Below, in pieces: positions 1 to 10,658 of a DNA stretch of 64,000 nucleotides (position 1 is the first letter of the stretch; the number at the start of each line of letters is the position of its first letter). A program made the translations under genes and the position numbers. The notes under the pieces were generated by a model, which was not told the DNA's origin, did no database searches, and was given only the letters and a program-made list of their open reading frames with translations. The stretch comes from Nematopogon swammerdamellus. Its lineage: Eukaryota; Arthropoda; Insecta; Lepidoptera; Adelidae. The stretch is from the NCBI GenBank assembly GCA_946902875.1, contig OX336340.1, positions 20,289,566-20,353,565 of the forward strand, read 5' to 3'.

Positions 1-163
1 TAATACACAGTGCGCCGGGGTGTGGAACTGTCTTCCGGCGAGTGTGTTTCCAGAATTATTTAACATGAGCTTCTTCAAACGTCGTATTAACAGACAGCTA
101 GACAGCCTAGCAACAATCCGCAAATCTGCTGGCATTGTGTTCTTGCCTCTGTCATTGCACCAT
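1..163 (+). pseudogene. LINE ORF2 C-terminus (partial, runs off left edge)
   Basis: An open frame from the left edge reads through residues VWNCLPASVFPELFN and SFFKRRINRQL to a stop at 161-163. The pattern (R)xWNxLPxxVFPxxFNxxxFKxxIN is the usual last stretch of ORF2 in CR1/Jockey-type non-LTR retrotransposons, after the reverse transcriptase. Only about 50 codons are in the window, so clade and intactness cannot be judged. A few tens of bases of 3' UTR probably follow. The match is by motif memory; the reading frame is seen directly. Confidence 0.65.
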
Positions 164-1072
164 TAGGCACATCCACCCATGTTGATTTACATAAAAACAT
201 ATATGTGAGGAAAGAATGCTTTTGGCTCTAATTCATTGGTCGATCATGGCTGGAATCTGTCAATCAGCTCACCCCACGCGGCGACGACGCGCCGGAGCGG
301 CGGGGGCAATAGGAGTGGGGTGAGAGCGGGCATGGGCGTCTGTTTTGTTCCGTGCTTCTCTTCAAATTAAACTAATTATTTGCTGGTGTGTGAGCGAAAC
401 TCGGATGATAGGTATTCAGCTGTGGCCCGAGAGTGTTCACTTTGTTTAAACAATCTCCACCTCCTCACAAGCTTCTCGCATTGAGGAAAATTGCGATTTG
501 AATACAAAGAAAAGATGTACTGGCGCATTTCGTTCGTCGTTTTCGAACATTTTCACTGAAAATCTGTTGCAACACGACGAGGAAGCTTCGGTTTTAATTA
601 AACACAAGCTGTCGCCTACATAAAAGGTTTACGAGGCGCACAAATTGCTACTTTTTGCCGCACGCCACCTCTCTAACAACAGGGACGCGACTCGACGACG
701 TCACCATGGGGAAAATCACTGTGTACAAAAAATCTGCGCATCGCGGCGCCAATTACAGGAGGCAGAATAATCAGCGGTCATTTGTCAAGCGGCACAGAGG
801 TGGCCGCTTAATTGTAGCACCCAGCTGGGTGCGTGGGGGCTTCTGTATCCCTCGGGCCGGGCGCCACCACGCCGCCGCCGATGACATCAAAGGGCGACTT
901 CGCGTCGTTGCCTCGACGCCACGCTCTCCCGTATAGTGGCGCACCCTTGTACCGCGCGCTCAACCGACACCCATCAACACGCTCTCTGACCCTTCGGAAG
1001 CATCGTCTGACTGTTGCTTGAATTCTAGTTTCTAGGTCGTGCGGACAGTGCGAAATGAACAGATCGAAATCG
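164..1072. other. No recognisable gene
   Basis: Mixed-composition DNA with a CpG-rich patch near 275-330 and 640-960. A short open frame at 706-936 begins in a good translation-start context (caccATGG), but its product is basic, low in complexity and unlike any family I know. It is not called as a gene. Confidence 0.5.
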
Positions 1073-1525
1073 TTAAGGCGCGTAGTAACGCCAGGCGTAG
1101 CGTATCGATCGTATGCACATATTGCAGCATCTTTTTCATAAGGGTTTTCTTCATAAATTGCGATCCATTATATTAGAACTTTGAAAAGCGTGTGATCGAT
1201 AGATATAACAAATGGCGTCATTTTGCTATAAAAATTCCATTCCAATTCTGTTTTCTTTCTGAGATATAGTCTTCAAAGTTCACGCGGAAGAAAATAACGA
1301 CATTTGTTTTACCGTATAGTTTGTATAGAAAATGATAAAATTTTACAACCAAAAACGTGGGATCCATAGACAAAGAATTGTTCTTTATTTTGAACTAGTT
1401 TTTTTAGCCTTTAAATTGGTCTAGTTAGCACCACCGAGTTAAAAGTATCGTAATAAAGTAGAATGTCGATGGTTAGCACCGCCTCTTTCTTCAAAAATCC
1501 ACATTTGGCGTTACACGCGCCTTAA
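1073..1525. mobile_element. MITE-like element with TTAA target duplication
   Basis: TTAA at 1073-1076 is followed by GGCGCGTAGTAACGCCA, and TGGCGTTACACGCGCC at 1506-1521 is followed by TTAA at 1522-1525. The ends form inverted repeats of about 16-17 bp inside a TTAA duplication; the enclosed segment is about 445 bp and encodes nothing. TTAA duplications are typical of piggyBac-type movement, but the tips do not start with the usual CCC, so the superfamily is open. Only one copy is seen here. Confidence 0.55.
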
Positions 1526-1662
1526 GAAGACGTTTGTTGTGTCATGTATGTGTGAGAAGAGTAGGAAATCCTTGTTTTTAGATGAGTTTAGCTGACGATC
1601 ACTACACACTGACTCTGACTATCACTACGTACTGTGCAGCAAATGCATGAAATATACATCTT

Positions 1663-2078
1663 GTCAGCCTCGATAGTACGCTGGTGCTATTAATCGACGT
1701 GCAATCGTCAACATCGAGCACACTCGGGCGCGATCAGAACTTTGATGAGTGAAATCTCGACCGATCAGGATTACCGTGGTTCGGATTCCACGTAAAACTG
1801 TAGGTCTCTTTCCTTCTTCCTCTTTCATTCTTCTTTAATCCACTTGTTACCATGCTAGGTGGTAGGATTTAATCCACCCGCATTGGTACCACCGCACTCG
1901 GTCGAAACGGCTATGTAATAAGTTCGTGTTTTCCGTTCAGTTCAGTGTAGCCGGCACGATCAAAGAGAAGCACTGACATGGCTTCTAGTTCATAAAAGTA
2001 GCATGAGCTGACATCACGGATGTTTTGGTGATGTAGCCAACCCTCGAGCCAACCTTGTCAGTTTCCATAAAATAAAAA
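1663..2078 (+). mobile_element. SINE family A (5S/tRNA-headed), degenerate copy
   Basis: The copy begins with a decayed head (tcagcctcga). A B-box-like GGTTCGGATTCC follows, then the A/B central domain (ctaggtggtaggatttaa, ttggtaccaccgcact) and the family A body (gttttccgttcagttcagtg, gctgacatcacggatgtt). It ends in an A-rich tail after gtcagtttccataaaa. Older than other copies, with small insertions around 1820-1850. Confidence 0.8.
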
Positions 2079-2995
2079 CATCGTTCAATATTATTAAAGA
2101 TGCGTTACTTTCTTGACTAACTTCCTCAGAAAATCAGAGACGGCCAATATTGACTTTCGCTTCTTGACTTAGCCAGACTTCCAGACAGGCTCGAGCTGTC
2201 GACGCGAAACTAGAAACTAATTGTTTTCATCATTGTCTTATTTTTTTTTTTTCTTTCATTTTATTAGTTTATTAATATTCAATTATATAAAATGTTTTAA
2301 TTAATATATTTTGTAATCTATTATATAGTTTACATTGCATATTTTAATATATCAAGTATATGTGCATACTGTACTATCTCAACTAACTACAAAAAAATAT
2401 CTTACAGTTGATCTTCTATACCACATTACTCGTTCTGTGCTGCTTGCTTGAGTATTCTGGTGTGATGTAGATGTCTTACTTAATACTATATCACGCACAC
2501 ACTCGCAATTGCCTGCTAATGACTTGCCTATTCTTTGTAGGTGCTACGGAATGCATTACTATCGTTACTCAGGTACGTTGCATATGATGCGATTTCTGTG
2601 GGTAGTTCGAACTCTCGACAATTTTGTTATTAAATTGTATTGTATAGGTAGACTATTCAAACGAAGACACTGACCGCCTATAGTGCAGCCATTTAGGCCA
2701 GTTTAGGCGGGAGGTTTTACCTAATTACCTATTTTAGAAACTTGTTGTACCTAAATACCTATGATTTGTAAATAGTTTCTAAGAATTTAACAATATACAC
2801 TTTTTGATTTGATTTGATTTGAATTATTCCTAACTCCACTACTTTGACTTACAAAGTCAACGAAGAAGATAATTTGTTCAGTGCTTTAGATAAAACTGTT
2901 TAATTATTACATCGTTTGTAGATAGTTATTACAAGACTAATTGAAGAGGCTTAGAATGTGCAATTCTTTATTACACACCAATTGACAAAAATTAC
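2079..2995. other. AT-rich DNA, possible LINE tail
   Basis: No gene seen. 2230-2400 is strongly AT-rich. At 2798-2822 there is a (TTGAT)n microsatellite, a common 3' end of lepidopteran LINEs, so the bases just upstream may be a LINE 3' UTR remnant. A related short run lies at 37857-37873. Confidence 0.4.
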
Positions 2996-3178
2996 CGTGT
3001 GGGGCCGGTACTTGAAAAGAATAGCCCCACTGGATCTCTACCGGTACATGTGGTAAAAGGCGACTATGTGATAAGGACAAAATGCCGTGCTAAAGGGCGA
3101 CAGGTAGCCACCTCTCACCTTGGCGTGGTTCTTCCACCGAGTCATGCAGCAGGCGGATCTTCGTGCCTTACTTGATAC
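2996..3178 (+). mobile_element. Repeat family C, 5' part
   Basis: Contains the C head (gtggggccggtacttgaaaagaatagcc) and the C-specific body (aaatgccgtgctaaagggcgacagg, ccaccgagtcatgcagcagg, cttcgtgccttacttg), then stops before the 3' hairpin. Family C is a roughly 320-bp repeat defined by comparison with 10659, 18838, 36013, 58468 and 59433. Confidence 0.8.
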
Positions 3179-3732
3179 TTTATAACTACTTAAAATACAT
3201 ATTTTAAATACTTAAAATTTGTATTTCTGTATTATTGCGTGAGTATTTAATAACATTCACTTTATAATTTCAGAAAACAGCACTGTCCAAGTCCATAAAT
3301 ATTTTCTGTTTAACTTCTGTTAATTACTGACAACACATTTCAGTTGACTCAAACGCCGAAAACAGACATCTGAAATGTCACCTTTGAACAAATTTCCCCG
3401 TCACTGAGCTGGAAAATTAGAACGAATCGGACGGATTGAACTCGCGAATACTTTAATCGGGAACATTACTTAGGTACGCATCGTATTCATCCCATTTCAA
3501 CCTTATAGAGAGGTCAAGGAGCTCCAAGCGAACGCATTATTACGACTGTACATACAATTTTTATTTGATAGGTAGTTAAAGTTTATTAAATAATTTCAAT
3601 TTTTATTAATAATAAATTAAATATTTTAATAATATTTCCATAACAACTTAAATATTATTTACACATTTATATAAATATACGTAATCACATTCACACAGGA
3701 TCACATTGATGTTTATATACCTATTTCCCCTC
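3179..3732. other. AT-rich DNA without recognisable features
   Basis: No open frame of note and no match to the repeat families found elsewhere in the window. 3540-3680 is very AT-rich. Confidence 0.5.
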
Positions 3733-4770
3733 CAGTAGTGGGAGTAATATTCGATAGCAAATTGAATTTTAGTGAACATATTGAAAGTGTAGTCAAACAA
3801 TCAATGAGTCTATTGGGTTTTATTCTTAGGATTTCTAAAGATTTTAAAAGGTCTGATAGTTTACTCCGTCTGTATAACTCACTGGTGCGTAGCCGACTTG
3901 AATACTGTTCTGTGATATGGAGTCCCTTTTATAATGTACATATTAACCGAGTTGAGGGAGTGCAGAAAAAGTTCTTGCGCATTCTGTGTTATCGCAATCA
4001 TCTGGCTGGTAACCTTCTCTCATATGAAGATAGGCTGTCTTACTTCAGTGTTCAGAGTCTTGATAAACGACGCAAAATTTCTGATCTTATCTATCTATTC
4101 AAAATTATTAACTCCTTAATAGATACCTCAGCCATCAGCCGTATACGCTTGAACACTGCTTTCAGAAGCACGCGTTATCGCAGAGTTTTCGCTTTGCCTG
4201 TCTATAACACGAATGTTGCCTTCTATAATCCATTAGCTCGTATGTGCAGGTCTTATAACAATACCAGTAATGCTAATGATACATTGGATGTGTTCTCCTC
4301 CGGTTTTTATACTTTTAAAAGGACTGTTATTGCCATAGAAATAGTTTAAGGATAAGGTTCACTCATTATTACTTTTAAATTAGCATCCATTTTTGTAGAT
4401 GCCTGTTTTACCCATTTTAGAAAAAAAAAAAAAATATGAATTTTTTAAATTTTTAAATTGTTAATCGATCTGTTGTTGTTTTAAGCTAATTTATATGTTT
4501 TATTTTAGTTTTTTTCATTTTTAATCGTTTCTTTGTTTATTTATAATTGTGTATGGTCTTCTAATGTTGGTGTTTTGTGTTTATCTAGTGATTTCCGAGT
4601 GGTGTAGGACTTTTCTCTAATTTATATATAATCATGTCGTGTGTCCATTTTTTTGGAATACAAATAAGACGCTGCTTTTAATATTATGTGATGTGAAATG
4701 TACTTGTGAAATTTTGTATTTTGTTTTGGATACCATAATAAATAAATAAATAAATAAAAATAAAATAAAA
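3733..4770 (+). mobile_element. 5'-truncated Jockey-like LINE
   Basis: The sequence opens inside the post-RT part of ORF2, runs through a stop, about 390 bp of AT-rich 3' UTR and an (AATA)n-type tail at 4736-4770. Loss of the 5' side is the usual outcome of incomplete target-primed reverse transcription. The LINE at 44797-48335 (minus) has the same kind of tail and a clearly related C-terminal protein segment, so the two probably belong to one clade. Confidence 0.75.
3738..4349 (+). pseudogene. LINE ORF2 C-terminal region
   Basis: About 203 codons are open. They start at GVIFDSKLNFSEH, the segment just after the reverse transcriptase palm and thumb in Jockey/R1-group ORF2. They continue through LVRSRLEYCSVIWSP and the HINRVEGVQKKFLR block that marks the end of these proteins. 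No catalytic motif is present because the 5' side is missing; the ATG at 3738 is therefore not a real start. The 887-residue LINE protein at 45364-48027 has the matching blocks SVLEFACQIWSP and MRRIEGIQRKFIR. Confidence 0.75.
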
Positions 4771-5235
4771 GTAGAGTTTCGGGTCCTTCAAGAGAGGCGT
4801 GAGTAGGCACCTGTCAGGCCGTTGTTGTTGTTGTTGTTGTTTTGGTTTGGGGTTGGCTCTAGGCCTGCAAACTAATCCCGCTTGGTTGGGGACCTTCGTG
4901 CAAAACCCCGCAGTCTCCAGCTACCCCAGCCACCCTATGTCTTCCATGAAAGCCACAAGTCGACCGGGGTGTCTGCAGGCCGCTTATCCCTTAGTCGCCT
5001 TTTACGACATGCACGGGGAGAGATGCAGTGGGGCTATTCTTATTAAGTACCGACCCCACACAGTACCCCTCACCTGTCAGGCCGGCATAACATTCGCAAT
5101 CGCTGCGTACGTTCAAATGTTCATGGGCGTCGCGTCGTTAGACGCCTTATGGGTGGCTCGGCGCCACACATGGACAATAAGACTTATTGCCCATGGCGCC
5201 ACATGTCGCGCTTTCAATAAAAAAAGAAAACTATT
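4771..5235 (+). mobile_element. LINE 3' end, family E, split by a SINE-like insertion
   Basis: Family E sequence (gggtccttcaagagaggcgtg ... cacctgtcaggccg) stops at 4821 and resumes at 5071 with a duplicated cacctgtcaggccg, then continues to gtcgcgctttcaataaaaaa at 5235. Family E is read as the 5'-truncated end of a CR1/L2-like LINE because the copy at 25556-25789 encodes RTGKLWNALPAHIF and SLASFKRGVNGHL, a typical ORF2 C-terminus, before an A-rich tail. Confidence 0.75.
4822..5070 (-). mobile_element. Hybrid SINE: C head joined to D body
   Basis: On the minus strand the unit starts with the C head (ctgtgtggggtcggtactta) and leaves family C right after aaaaggcgactaagggata. It continues into body D (gcctgcagacaccccggtcg, gctggggtagctggagactg) and ends in an (AAC)n tail at 4822-4840. 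A perfect 14-bp direct repeat, cacctgtcaggccg, flanks it at 4808-4821 and 5071-5084. The tail and the duplication show insertion by a LINE-type machinery into family E. A second copy is at 44554-44795. Confidence 0.8.
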
Positions 5236-5391
5236 TTTGAATTTGTATTTCTTTACGCGTGTTATGAAAATATGATTTAAAAAAATATAATATTAAAATT
5301 AGTTCTGAAAATGAGGGGAAGGGGACGAGGGGGAGTGGGGAAAGTCACGCCAGAGAAGTAATAACTTCTAGCGCTCTGCATGATGTACAAT

Positions 5392-5526
5392 AATGTACAT
5401 CGGGCTTTAGAAAGAGACTAACCGTTTGTAGAGCGTCGTCTCTGTCGCACTAACAGGCACGTCTCTTTGAGACGGGGACGTCGCTCTACAACCGCATCGT
5501 CTCTTTGTACATGCCCAATGTACATT
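5392..5526. repeat. Nested inverted repeats
   Basis: Outer arms AATGTACATcGGGC (5392) and GCCCaATGTACATT (near 5513) enclose inner arms TTGTAGAGCG (near 5430) and CGCTCTACAA (near 5481), plus several GTCTC/GAGAC blocks. The whole could fold into one branched hairpin. It may be a small foldback element. Confidence 0.5.
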
Positions 5527-5604
5527 ACTTACGTATGTGGTGCCAGAGCCCTAACACATGCTTCGAGGAGCCATATCACCTCCGACATGGTGCATACAGG
5601 AGAC

Positions 5605-5702
5605 CTTTTTTATGGAAACGGACACGGTTGGCTACATTACCTACAACATCAGCGTTGCTTAACAACAGTCGACCGACCGCACCACTGAGCTACCGAGGCT
5701 CA
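5605..5702 (-). mobile_element. SINE family A, internally deleted
   Basis: The 3' end (tttatggaaacggacacggttggctac) is joined directly to the 5S/tRNA-like head (gttgcttaacaacagtcgac, ccactgagctaccgaggct), with the body removed. A similar but smaller deletion is seen at 34771-35050. Confidence 0.75.
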
Positions 5703-5714
5703 CTTGATACTGGG

Positions 5715-6170
5715 CTAGAGGTAAGCACAGCGGAGGCTGATTTGCGGCCATCTTACGTCCAGAACGGTGGTACCAATCCATTCAGCTACAATCTGAGCCT
5801 ACTAACTAGTAAGGGGAAAGGGAAGGGACCTTTATTTTATTGAAAGCGCGACGTAAAATGGCGTCGAGCCACCCATGACGTGTGTAACAACCTCCCATGG
5901 ACATTCGGTCGTATGCGGGGGTTACGAATGCCATGCCGACCTGACAGTGCCCATTCACGCTCCTCTTTAAGGACCCGAGACTGTACTTGGGGTGAAATAT
6001 ATAGGTAGGCGTTCCAGAGTTTTCATCAGTTCCGAACGGGGACGTAGCAGGTGTAGCACATTTTTTTTTGGCAATCAGAAAAACTCATTCATTATGCTTG
6101 TCCACCAGATTTCAACCACAGACCGTGAAAACAAGAGTTCGACGCCAAGGCCTCACCGGTAGGCATAGCC
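5715..6170 (-). mobile_element. SINE family B, split by a family E insertion
   Basis: B body sequence (gcggccatcttacgtccaga, gtggtaccaatcc) runs to aagggaagggacct at 5830. It resumes near 6030 with gttccgaacggggacg, agcaggtgtag and a decayed tRNA-like head (caatcagaaaaactcatt onward). The bases between are family E. Confidence 0.65.
5831..6028 (-). mobile_element. LINE 3' end, family E (nested in SINE B)
   Basis: Reads tttattttattgaaagcgcgac ... gagccacccatgac ... ccattcacgctcctctttaa ... gcgttccagagtt, the minus-strand form of the E tail. The A-rich 3' end faces left. It interrupts SINE B. Confidence 0.7.
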
Positions 6171-6596
6171 AGTATAGTCACCACCACGTCACTGTAGTTT
6201 TGAATTAAGAATGCTCAGTTTTATCCCACGACGTGTTTCTCTTATGAAATTTCGCCTAACGAAAGTTTAAACTTAATTATGAGTTTCATTGACGAAAATA
6301 TCTGTAAGCTGATACAGCAGTCCAGAGTTTTAACGATCGTAAGCTTATAGGTTACAACTTTGGCGCCACAATATAATGCCGCGTGTTTAGTCTATCGTTT
6401 TCAGGACGTTATTTTTTTCGATTTTTTTTTTATTTTTGACAAAACGGTAAACTTAAAAAATATCTTAAATTAAGACGATGAACGTTGATTAGGACGAGGA
6501 CCTTCTTGGTGTCGAACATAATCACCATTTCCCAAAACTCTGGAACAAAAGGTTGAAAAAGTAATAAAAACAATAAAATTAAATAATAATAATGAG

Positions 6597-6755
6597 AGGC
6601 TCTCGCTGAGTGGTTGGGTCAAGGGCCAGATCCAGAAGGCAGCCCTGCTCGACACTGCACGCATCGTCCGGAGGTTTCTCTCCCTAGGGCCCGACAATCG
6701 AATCGGTAGCGTGGTGGAAACTCCATTTCTTTTTTGTATCAATTTTAGATTTTAA
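6597..6755 (+). pseudogene. LINE ORF2 C-terminal remnant
   Basis: An open stretch of 52 codons ending at taa 6753-6755 contains WVKGQIQKAALLDTARIVRRFL, which resembles the closing segment of ORF2 in several insect LINEs. An AT-rich stretch with aataaag repeats follows (to about 6830), like a LINE 3' UTR. No start or catalytic part is present. The assignment rests on one motif remembered from insect elements. Confidence 0.45.
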
Positions 6756-6845
6756 TATTTATTTGTAAATAATGTAAAAATGTAAAATTGTTATAAAAAT
6801 AAAATGTGTAAATAAAGAAATAAAGTATAATACTATTAATATATT

Positions 6846-7066
6846 ATGCCACTTAAAGTGTGGCAAGGGTAAGTTTATTGCCTTAGGCAATTTCTTCCAG
6901 TCAACTCGGTAGATCTATAATTTTACATGGAATCAATGAATCCTAACCACTGATCATCAGCTAGTGAAGGTATGGGCACGTTTTTTCTTTTTCAAATAAG
7001 AAAAACTAATTGGTACACGCCGACCGTCTTCGAATCTCGGACCTCTTGGTCCTCCCGCTACCATAG
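6846..7066 (-). mobile_element. tRNA-headed SINE with LINE-like tail (family N)
   Basis: On the minus strand a decayed tRNA-like head with the B-box (gattcgaagacgg, ggtcggcgtgtaccaatt) is followed by an A-rich linker and ttccatgtaaaattata. The tail is gttgactggaagaaattgcctaaggcaataa. That tail equals the 3' UTR signature of the LINE stubs labelled L (7931, 13541, 61514). The same arrangement recurs at 28422-28634. Confidence 0.6.
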
Positions 7067-7930
7067 GTTATTTAAAGTTTAAAATGTCCGCTATTCTCCT
7101 TTCCATGTATATATTTCCGTAACTGTAATTAATTAATTAATTATGTAACACAATTACATAATTTCTTCTGTAATGTTCTGTAATATTATATTATACGCCA
7201 TTTTGGGCCGATATAGGCCATCCGGCGCGAGATGGTTTCAAATAATATATATCAACGTTTACTGTTGTTTCCAATAACAGGAATGCAAGAAAAAACACTC
7301 TCGCGCCGCCGCCGCCGCTCGCCCTGACGGTGGGCGGCGAGGGCGCGGTGAGGGGGCGGAGAGGGGGCGCGGGGGGTGCGGAGCAGGCTCTCGACACGAC
7401 GAGGTCCTACAAATGGTTCGGTTCCCTCGTTATTTATTCAAAGTTTAAACCGATTTGTCGAGCGTCTGAGTGCTCTCGCATCTTTGCTCCTTAATCGGGT
7501 TCTTAACTTGTTCCGCGCGCCTATCAAGAGCGGGCCGAGTCGCTAACCTAACGTGTCGTTACATAAAGAGATGAGTAGGTATATTTGAGGCGATTCTCTC
7601 ACTGAACCTTACAAAATTACTTTAGTTGTACAAAAATGCCCCTGAAAGAACATGCAATCAATAAACAGTCACATATTATACATTATTTCCTTTATTTTAT
7701 AATCCATTTTACACTTTATGTGATTTTTTTCCTATTGCAAGTAAGTAAAACTTTGCTGACTTGTATGAGTCAATGACTTGACTGTACCTTAGTACGTTAT
7801 TTGTATTTATATATTATCTTTTTTGACAATTTTTTTTTTATATTAAAGAAATACCTGAACCATTTTTAGGTGTTCTGAAATTTAAAAATTACAGAAAATC
7901 TACTACAGCGTTAATATTTATTAGTATTGA
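7067..7930. other. No gene; GC-rich patch shared with 38.16 kb
   Basis: 7190-7395 is GC-rich. The string tgggccgatataggccat (7204) recurs nearly unchanged at 38160-38190, so it belongs to an unclassified dispersed repeat. The rest is AT-rich with no recognisable feature. Confidence 0.45.
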
Positions 7931-8055
7931 AATAATGTAAACTCTTTATTGCACAGAATTGAAAGAAGGAAAGTACATTTTTAATGAACGAGAAGACACA
8001 TAAGTGCCCAAAGGCAGACATCACTACACATTATTTCTTCCAGTCAAGCTGTGTG
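7931..8055 (-). mobile_element. LINE 3' UTR stub (family L)
   Basis: On the minus strand it reads gcttgactggaagaaataat ... gtctgcctttgggcac ... tctgtgcaataaagagtt, a 3' UTR form very common at the ends of lepidopteran CR1-type LINEs. No coding sequence remains. Confidence 0.65.
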
Positions 8056-9003
8056 ATTGGCAATAAAGTTTCAAAGAAAGGGAGCTTGCAAATCATAAGT
8101 ACCTATTGAATCATTTTTTTTTTATTTATCTACTTCTATGTTATGTATTTCACTTGTTTTTAATTTTATAAACAAAATATATTACACAGAAAATCCATAT
8201 TTTTTCTTCGATTTCTACAATAAATTTATTACATTTTGTTAACCGTTAGTGACTCGCCATGCCAGTAACTAAGGTGCAGGGGATAAAAAGCTCCCCCATT
8301 TCTTGTCTAGCAACCTCTCTACCTGCAAGTTAGTTTATTCGAACCCGCCAGAAGAGCTCGGGAATGCGTCAACTTTACCATTTGCAGACTTTTCAAAGGT
8401 GCGAAGAAAACATAAGCCGCTCTACAGTTTCGAAAGAAAGAAGACAAAGGAAATTCTTTTTGGAGTATTTACTCGCTGAGGATTGACTTGCGTCGAGCGT
8501 TTATGTAAAACTGTGTTTAACTATATGGGATGTTTTCGATACTAGGACACTTTTTGACGTGAATTCGATGAACGTCTTACGTTTGGTTCGGGGGTTATTC
8601 CACAAAAATTAAAATATTCGTGCTACTAAAGTTTATAATTTACTAAAGTTTAAGTATATATTACTAGTTGTATCGTTGTGAAGACCCATCCGGCGGCTAT
8701 ACAAAAATATGCGTTTCAATGAATAATATTAATAACCAATGAAGTCATACCCTCCGGAAGATTGCTCTAAAAATTAGTCGAGGCGCGGTCACCGCTCACT
8801 AAGAAACGAGCTAGCGACCAAATTACTTATCTGTTTGGGACAAATTAAACTGTATCTTAAAGATGAGAGTATTACAAATTTTAATATTTTAATTTAAAAA
8901 AAATAATTACATGAACCATAAACTAATTTGTAGCGACCTTTGGAAAATTAAATGCCGAGACTGAACACAAGGAAGAGAAAAATAAAAGCCATATTCCCGT
9001 TTG
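8056..9003. other. No recognisable feature
   Basis: AT-rich with no long frames and no match to the repeat families of this window. Confidence 0.5.
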
Positions 9004-10646
9004 CTTCCGACCAGTGGCGGCTGGTGACCTATGGGCTGGGTGTGCGCACAGCACACCCAGTCCCATAGGTACCTAGCGCACAGTGTGCGCTAACTTACTC
9101 GTAGTACTAAACCCAAACGTGAATCTAATGGATACCGAGACGTGATTTTTTATTTTATTTTCATGTCTGAGTTAATTGCCCAAATTATGTAAAAGTATTC
9201 TCACTCAACAGATACATAGTTGAAAGACAAAATAAGGTAAGGATAAAAGTGATAAAATTATTAAAATGTAAGTAATAAAAATGTACTCACTTTTAGATTG
9301 AAATATCTAGGTATGGTGTTTTGAAGAACACGCCAGCGAATTTATGAAAATTATGAAGAAATCAGTCACACACACACACCACACACACTACAGTTTGATT
9401 GGGTAGGTCTAATATTGTTCTATTTATTTCGTTTTTAATATAGTCAACACTGAATCCACTCATTTTTATAACGCACTAGAAACACAACCAGAGTCCTAAT
9501 TGCTCGAAGAACCAAAGCGACACTTCACTGCGCAGTGGCCACCGAGCACCGAGCCGCGCGGCCGCCGGGGCGCCTCCGCGCGCGAGGCGTGGCCGGCGCG
9601 CGCGCCCGCGCCCGTCGGCCAGCCTTGCCGCGCCGGGCAATGAAGAAAACTTCACAATGTACTGTTAACTGACGAAAAGTCGTTCAAACTGCTAAAAAAC
9701 TGATTTGCAAAACATCCCGGCGCGGCAAAGATATATTACGTACAATATTTCATCTAAGCGGTGGCGGCGCGGCGGCGCGGAGCGGCCATCATCGGTCGAC
9801 GCGACGACGACGGGTCTCGCCCCGAACTGAGATGGCGCGGCGCGCGCGGCGCGGCGCGGCGCGGCGAGCGATCGTTCGGATGATCGCGCGACCAACAACG
9901 CGAAAATAGCGAAATATGCAGTATCATTAATGTTTGTCGTAACATTCGAATATTTTATAAATTACCATTCGAATATGTATCAAATCGATATTCGAATAAT
10001 TCAAATTATTCAATTGCAAACTCGATCTGTTATATAAATATAAGAAACACCCATATTCCAAAAATGGACTCGCCTGTCGGTTCGTGCTACAGCGTATGTG
10101 TAGGTACTTAGCGCTTGTGTGTGTGTGACTTCGACCCAGAGTTTGGATCGCCCCCGCCGCGCCCGCGCCCCCCGCCCGCGCGTGCCTTCGGTCGGGTTTA
10201 CGATCTCGGCTTACTTCGGCTCATCGTCGGCTGGCTCGGTCGCGACGTGTCGCACGCGCGTCTATCCACAATATACAGTCCTTCTTTTTCCGTCGTGTGT
10301 CACACGCAGAAGGCCACACATAATCGTATGAATAGTGTTTTGTTTCACGCGGCGGGGCAGCGGCGTTTGACATTTTCTCATAGTAAACGTTCGCGGTGTT
10401 TTGTACTGCACTCGGCGCGGCGAGCTCGGCGGCTATACGTAGTATGTAGTACGTATTACGTACAGCAAAATCGTGCCTTGTTGTCTAGGAAATAGGATCG
10501 AATTCAGTTTGATATTTTTACTTCGATCGGTTTCATGGAGAATGTTTAATATTTTAATTTATTTCTTTCTTTCGGGTGAAAGCGTTATGTTTTGTGGTAG
10601 TGCGGCGCACGAACGCACTTAAGGGCCAGCCGCCACTGCTTCCGAC
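9004..10646. mobile_element. hAT-type DNA transposon, non-autonomous
   Basis: CTTCCGAC at 9004-9011 and 10639-10646 is a perfect 8-bp direct repeat, the duplication size of the hAT superfamily. Just inside, CAGTGGCGGCTGG (9012-9024) and CCAGCCGCCACTG (10626-10638) are perfect 13-bp inverted repeats starting with CAGTGGCGG, as many animal hAT tips do. Subterminal hairpins follow (9027-9045 with 9051-9070; agcgcac with gtgcgct near 9075). The interior (about 1.6 kb) is unusually GC-rich at 9530-9870 and 10150-10440, and no transposase motif was seen in any frame. Mobilisation in trans by an unseen hAT is the likely history. Confidence 0.85.
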
Positions 10647-10658
10647 CAAAATCGTGGG

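Noticed and set aside
706..936. Possible host exon with a good start context
   Set aside because: No family resemblance, a biased basic composition in a CpG-rich patch, no splice-site or codon-use support.
10115..10495. 126-codon plus-strand frame inside the hAT element
   Set aside because: GC-driven open frame; no transposase motif (no CxxC or hAT dimerisation block) and an overlapping frame of similar quality.
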